NCBI GenBank assembly: GCA_022865525.1
Contig: JALHSV010000546.1
Span: 1-8,595, forward strand
Length of the DNA stretch: 8,595 nucleotides
From: Thermodesulfovibrionales bacterium
GTDB taxonomy: Bacteria > Nitrospirota > Thermodesulfovibrionia > Thermodesulfovibrionales > SM23-35
Direction: 5' to 3'
Below the pieces are notes generated by a model that was not told the DNA's origin, ran no database searches, and saw nothing but the letters and a program-made list of their open reading frames with translations. Shown here piece by piece: positions 6,276 through 8,595 of this stretch. The stretch's first letter is position 1; every line of letters begins with the position of its first letter. The translations under genes were made by a program, and so were the position numbers.

Positions 6276-6303
6276 AGATCTTCCTGTTTTATGATTCGAA
6301 ATC

Positions 6304-6861
6304 TCATCTGCTGCTCGTCAGCGCAGAGACGTCCAGTTTTACCACCTGGTCACGGGGGTCCTTGTAATTCCTGATCCGAGCGTCAATATCTTTAACAGCC
6401 AGATACGGAGTCTGTGTCTCGATGCCATAGAGGATATCCCGCAAGGCCCTGGGATCAGGGAGAATGGTGTCCATGCTTACCGTGATGACTTTGAACTTGC
6501 CGAGGTCCCCGGGCTTGCCCACACGCTGACTGGATATGGTGCCACCGCTGCGCGTCACGATATCCTTCACCATATCCTGAAGGGCTGCAGAAGCCAAAGA
6601 GAGTGTCTGTCCTTCAATCATTTTTACCTCATCAGCCTTTCTCGACTCTTTTAATGAGGCGAGTTTTTTCTCCATATCGGGTTTTTCTGCAATCAGCGAG
6701 ATATATTTTTCGAGGGTTCTTGTCTTTATCGACTGGCTTTCCTTAATCGAGGCAACGTCAGACTCGATCCTGAGGTAAACATACTGATAGAGGATAAACC
6801 CAAGGAGAATAGCCATCAAGGGTATTGTGACGATTAATGTTCTATTCCTCTTCTTCGTCAT
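6304..6861 (-). CDS. gspM: Type II secretion system protein M (GspM/PilO-like)
   Basis: A 185-residue bitopic protein: basic N-terminus MTKKRNR, one membrane helix (about 9-30), a periplasmic coiled coil (about 32-75, charged heptads), then a ferredoxin-like alpha/beta domain (about 85-183). The domain has the pattern of the T2SSM_II/PilO group: a helix AALQDMVKDIVTRSGG, then the strands and loop FKVITVSMDTILPDPRAL, a helix LRDILYGIETQTPYL, and a final strand KLDVSALT. GspM pairs with GspL and helps place it in the inner-membrane platform that works with the GspE ATPase. Its start lies inside the end of gspL, a 20-base overlap, with GAGGAG four to five bases upstream. That suggests coupled translation and a matched amount with GspL. 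Sequence identity in this family is low, so position supports the call strongly. Confidence 0.85.
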   Translation of the reverse strand: MTKKRNRTLIVTIPLMAILLGFILYQYVYLRIESDVASIKESQSIKTRTLEKYISLIAEKPDMEKKLASLKESRKADEVKMIEGQTLSLASAALQDMVKDIVTRSGGTISSQRVGKPGDLGKFKVITVSMDTILPDPRALRDILYGIETQTPYLAVKDIDARIRNYKDPRDQVVKLDVSALTSSR

Positions 6862-8392
6862 CAGTCTCCTCTTCTGCTTTCAATGCTTCAATATCTACGC
6901 CTTCTATCTCCATTTTTATGTTAAACCTGTCGGCATTCATTCTGGTATCCCTGAAGGTGGGTGAAGAGAATTCAACCTTTTTGAAAAATGATGACGTTTC
7001 GAGTTTTGATAAAAGGCCTGATGCCGAAGAAGCGTACCCTTCGAGGTCAACATTTGTCTCGGAAACCCTTACCCTGGAGAGCCAGGCGGTTTTCGGGAGG
7101 ATCGCCGTAAGTTCCTTGATAATATCCAGGGACATCCTCCGGTTCTCTTTGAAGTTATTGATTGTGGCTATCTCCCCTCCCAGCGCTTCTATTTCCTTTT
7201 TGAGAGCCTCGACCTTCTTCACTTCCTCTTTTCTTGACATGATCTGGCGGTCAATTTCCTCAAGCCTCCTTTCTTCGATCTGCAGAGGGGCAACGAGATA
7301 AACAATCCACAAGCCCAGGATTATGAGCAGGAGGGTGGCGGTCAGTAATTTCGGCGCCTTTGCTGTTTCGTGGAGACCCTTCGTGAGTAAATTCAGCCCG
7401 TTTGCCTTTGGCCATAAGGATTCCAAAGCTCCTCCAAGAGCTGCATAGGGAATCCCTTTTTCGGATGAAGGTTGTTTGAGTTTTATATCTGTCTCGTTCA
7501 GAAAGGAAACCTGCTGCTGTACCTGTGCCTTGAGCAGTTCTTTCAGCCCGGCGCCTGTCTCTCTGAGATGCACCATGATTTGGGGTTCTTTTCCGCTGCT
7601 TTTCATTGTATCTATGAGGGGGGTGATTTCTTTTACAACCAGATCGACGTTTGATCTTTCGTCATCTGTGGGGAAAGTGCCTGTTAAAACATTTGATATC
7701 GCAGTGTTTACGAACAGAGCGCCCTCGTATCCGTCTTTACTCAACTCGATAAACAAGAGATCTCTTTTTATGCCGATAAAGCGGCAGAGAGTCTCGATGC
7801 CTGAGATGTTGGCTGTCACCCTGCTGACAGATATGCCCTTTTCCCTGAGCGCATCGATATAGGGCTGGATGACATCAGCTTTTACTGCAACAACAAGGAT
7901 GGAAAGCTTCCCTTCTTTTTCTTTGATTACTCTGAAGTCATAGAACGCATTTCCGGCATTGAAGGGAGTGATCCTGTCAAGTTCATATGCAATAACATCT
8001 GATAGATTTTCCTTGACCGTTACCGGAAACTCTGTGGTCTTTATGATTGTCCATGCCTTTGGAATGCTCAGGGTCACTTCTGCATTGGTTGCTCCGAGAT
8101 CATTGATTGATAGAGACAGGGAAGAAGCAAAGACTTCGGGTTGCGGATACCTGCCTTCAAAAGAGTATTCCCGGATCCCCAGAATTTTTATCCGGGAGAA
8201 AAATCTCCTGCCATAGGCCACAGACAGAGCACCCTTATCGAGGGATGCAGATACGGTCTTTGCAGGATAGATGATGTCATCAGCAAGACTGAAGGTAAGC
8301 AGTCGTGCAATGGGATCGGTAAGCTTCTTCAGAATTGACGAGGAAGTTGATACCCATATTGACAGTTTATTGATTACAGCAGTTCCGTTCAT
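6842..8392 (-). CDS. gspL: GspL-type platform protein with PilM-like and PilN-like parts
   Basis: A 516-residue protein joining what are two proteins, PilM and PilN, in type IV pilus systems; this is the GspL arrangement. Residues about 40-335 are an actin-like (PilM/GspL cytoplasmic) domain. Its conserved features include AYELDRITPF (135-144), the phosphate-region strands with VTANISGIETLCR (192-204) and YAALGGALESLW (316-327), and the family's NLL (334-336). A single membrane helix follows (about 349-370), then a periplasmic coiled coil (371-417) and a PilN-like ferredoxin fold (about 420-497) with ILPKTAWLSRV and NVDLEGYASS. The C-terminus is strongly acidic (EEETDDEEEE). GspL recruits the GspE ATPase and pairs with GspM. 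The ATG overlaps the gspK stop as ATGA and has no clear Shine-Dalgarno, so translation is likely coupled. Its tail overlaps gspM. Confidence 0.88.
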   Translation of the reverse strand: MNGTAVINKLSIWVSTSSSILKKLTDPIARLLTFSLADDIIYPAKTVSASLDKGALSVAYGRRFFSRIKILGIREYSFEGRYPQPEVFASSLSLSINDLGATNAEVTLSIPKAWTIIKTTEFPVTVKENLSDVIAYELDRITPFNAGNAFYDFRVIKEKEGKLSILVVAVKADVIQPYIDALREKGISVSRVTANISGIETLCRFIGIKRDLLFIELSKDGYEGALFVNTAISNVLTGTFPTDDERSNVDLVVKEITPLIDTMKSSGKEPQIMVHLRETGAGLKELLKAQVQQQVSFLNETDIKLKQPSSEKGIPYAALGGALESLWPKANGLNLLTKGLHETAKAPKLLTATLLLIILGLWIVYLVAPLQIEERRLEEIDRQIMSRKEEVKKVEALKKEIEALGGEIATINNFKENRRMSLDIIKELTAILPKTAWLSRVRVSETNVDLEGYASSASGLLSKLETSSFFKKVEFSSPTFRDTRMNADRFNIKMEIEGVDIEALKAEEETDDEEEE

Positions 8393-8595
8393 TGCGTTAT
8401 GGTTACCGGTTTTTTATAGTACAGGAATTTATAGGGCAGTGCGTCCAGAAAAGTTGTTGGGGCTAACACAACCGTTGCCCTGATACCGTATGCTCCCTTC
8501 TCGTTCTCTTTGTGTCCCACGGCATCGATAGCGTATACATTCGAGCCCGCGGTCGTTATATAACGGGACATCAGACTGTAGTTTTCTCCGAGAGC
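8389..8595 (-). CDS. gspK: Type II secretion system minor pseudopilin GspK, C-terminal end (partial)
   Basis: An open frame enters from the right edge on the minus strand and ends at 8389, giving 68 residues from ALGENYSL to VTITQ. The frame contains an ATG at 8571, but it stays open to the edge, so the true start lies outside. The segment SRYITTAGSNVYAIDAVGH, then a basic, alternating strand GIRATVVL, and the end YKFLYYKK resemble the C-terminus of GspK-type minor pseudopilins (ordered strands, then YKxLYW-like). GspK caps the pseudopilus with GspI and GspJ. The stop overlaps the gspL start (ATGA), the usual gspK-gspL order. Without the signal sequence and the main domain the call depends on context and this short tail. 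Confidence 0.7.
   Translation of the reverse strand, partial: ALGENYSLMSRYITTAGSNVYAIDAVGHKENEKGAYGIRATVVLAPTTFLDALPYKFLYYKKPVTITQ

Noticed and set aside
6837..7301. 154-residue plus-strand open frame, very serine-rich
   Set aside because: It is a shadow of the gspL periplasmic and PilN-like region; its Ser-rich composition comes from the complement of Glu/Lys-rich codons.
1..8595. CRISPR array, transposon ends, tRNA or attachment site
   Set aside because: No regularly spaced repeats, transposase or integrase reading frames, cloverleaf sequences or paired direct repeats were seen by eye.

Overview
The window comes from a Gram-negative (diderm) bacterium of intermediate base composition. It carries inner-membrane and periplasmic parts of a type II secretion system (T2SS), surface-polysaccharide modifying enzymes and two Sec-exported proteins. 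The gspK-gspL-gspM-gspC order and the PilM/PilN-like GspL suggest a Nitrospirota or Desulfobacterota/Geobacter-like lineage. That is inference from gene style; no taxonomic marker is present.

Layout, left to right. (1) 1-850, plus strand: the last 30 codons of an unrecognised gene, then a PIG-L/LmbE-type deacetylase, read as the end of a polysaccharide or glycolipid gene cluster. (2) 851-3280, plus strand: a self-contained expression unit. It has a near-consensus sigma-70 promoter (999-1027), a small exported protein with an NTF2-like look, an intergenic hairpin, a large cysteine-rich exported protein with a possible calcium loop, and a strong intrinsic terminator (3244-3280). (3) 3281-5461, plus strand: a leader region with weak promoter candidates, a membrane acyltransferase-3 protein, and an Eis-like GNAT acetyltransferase translationally coupled to it by an ATGA overlap. 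(4) 5478-8595, minus strand, convergent: gspK (3' end only), gspL (PilM-like plus PilN-like), gspM and gspC, tightly packed or overlapping. The operon stops at gspC, so the secretin gene gspD that usually follows or neighbours gspC is not here.

How they may work together (inference): the deacetylase, the O-acyltransferase and the N-acetyltransferase could tailor a surface glycan. The promoter-to-terminator unit sits inside that module and makes exported proteins. The GspK/L/M/C proteins form the inner-membrane platform, pseudopilus tip and secretin-coupling part of a T2SS, which could export folded, disulfide-bonded proteins such as the large cysteine-rich one. Nothing in the sequence proves that link.

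I found no tRNA, rRNA, CRISPR array, transposase, integrase or attachment site, and no clearly new multi-gene system. The least explained item is the 543-residue exported protein with 14 cysteines in its mature part.
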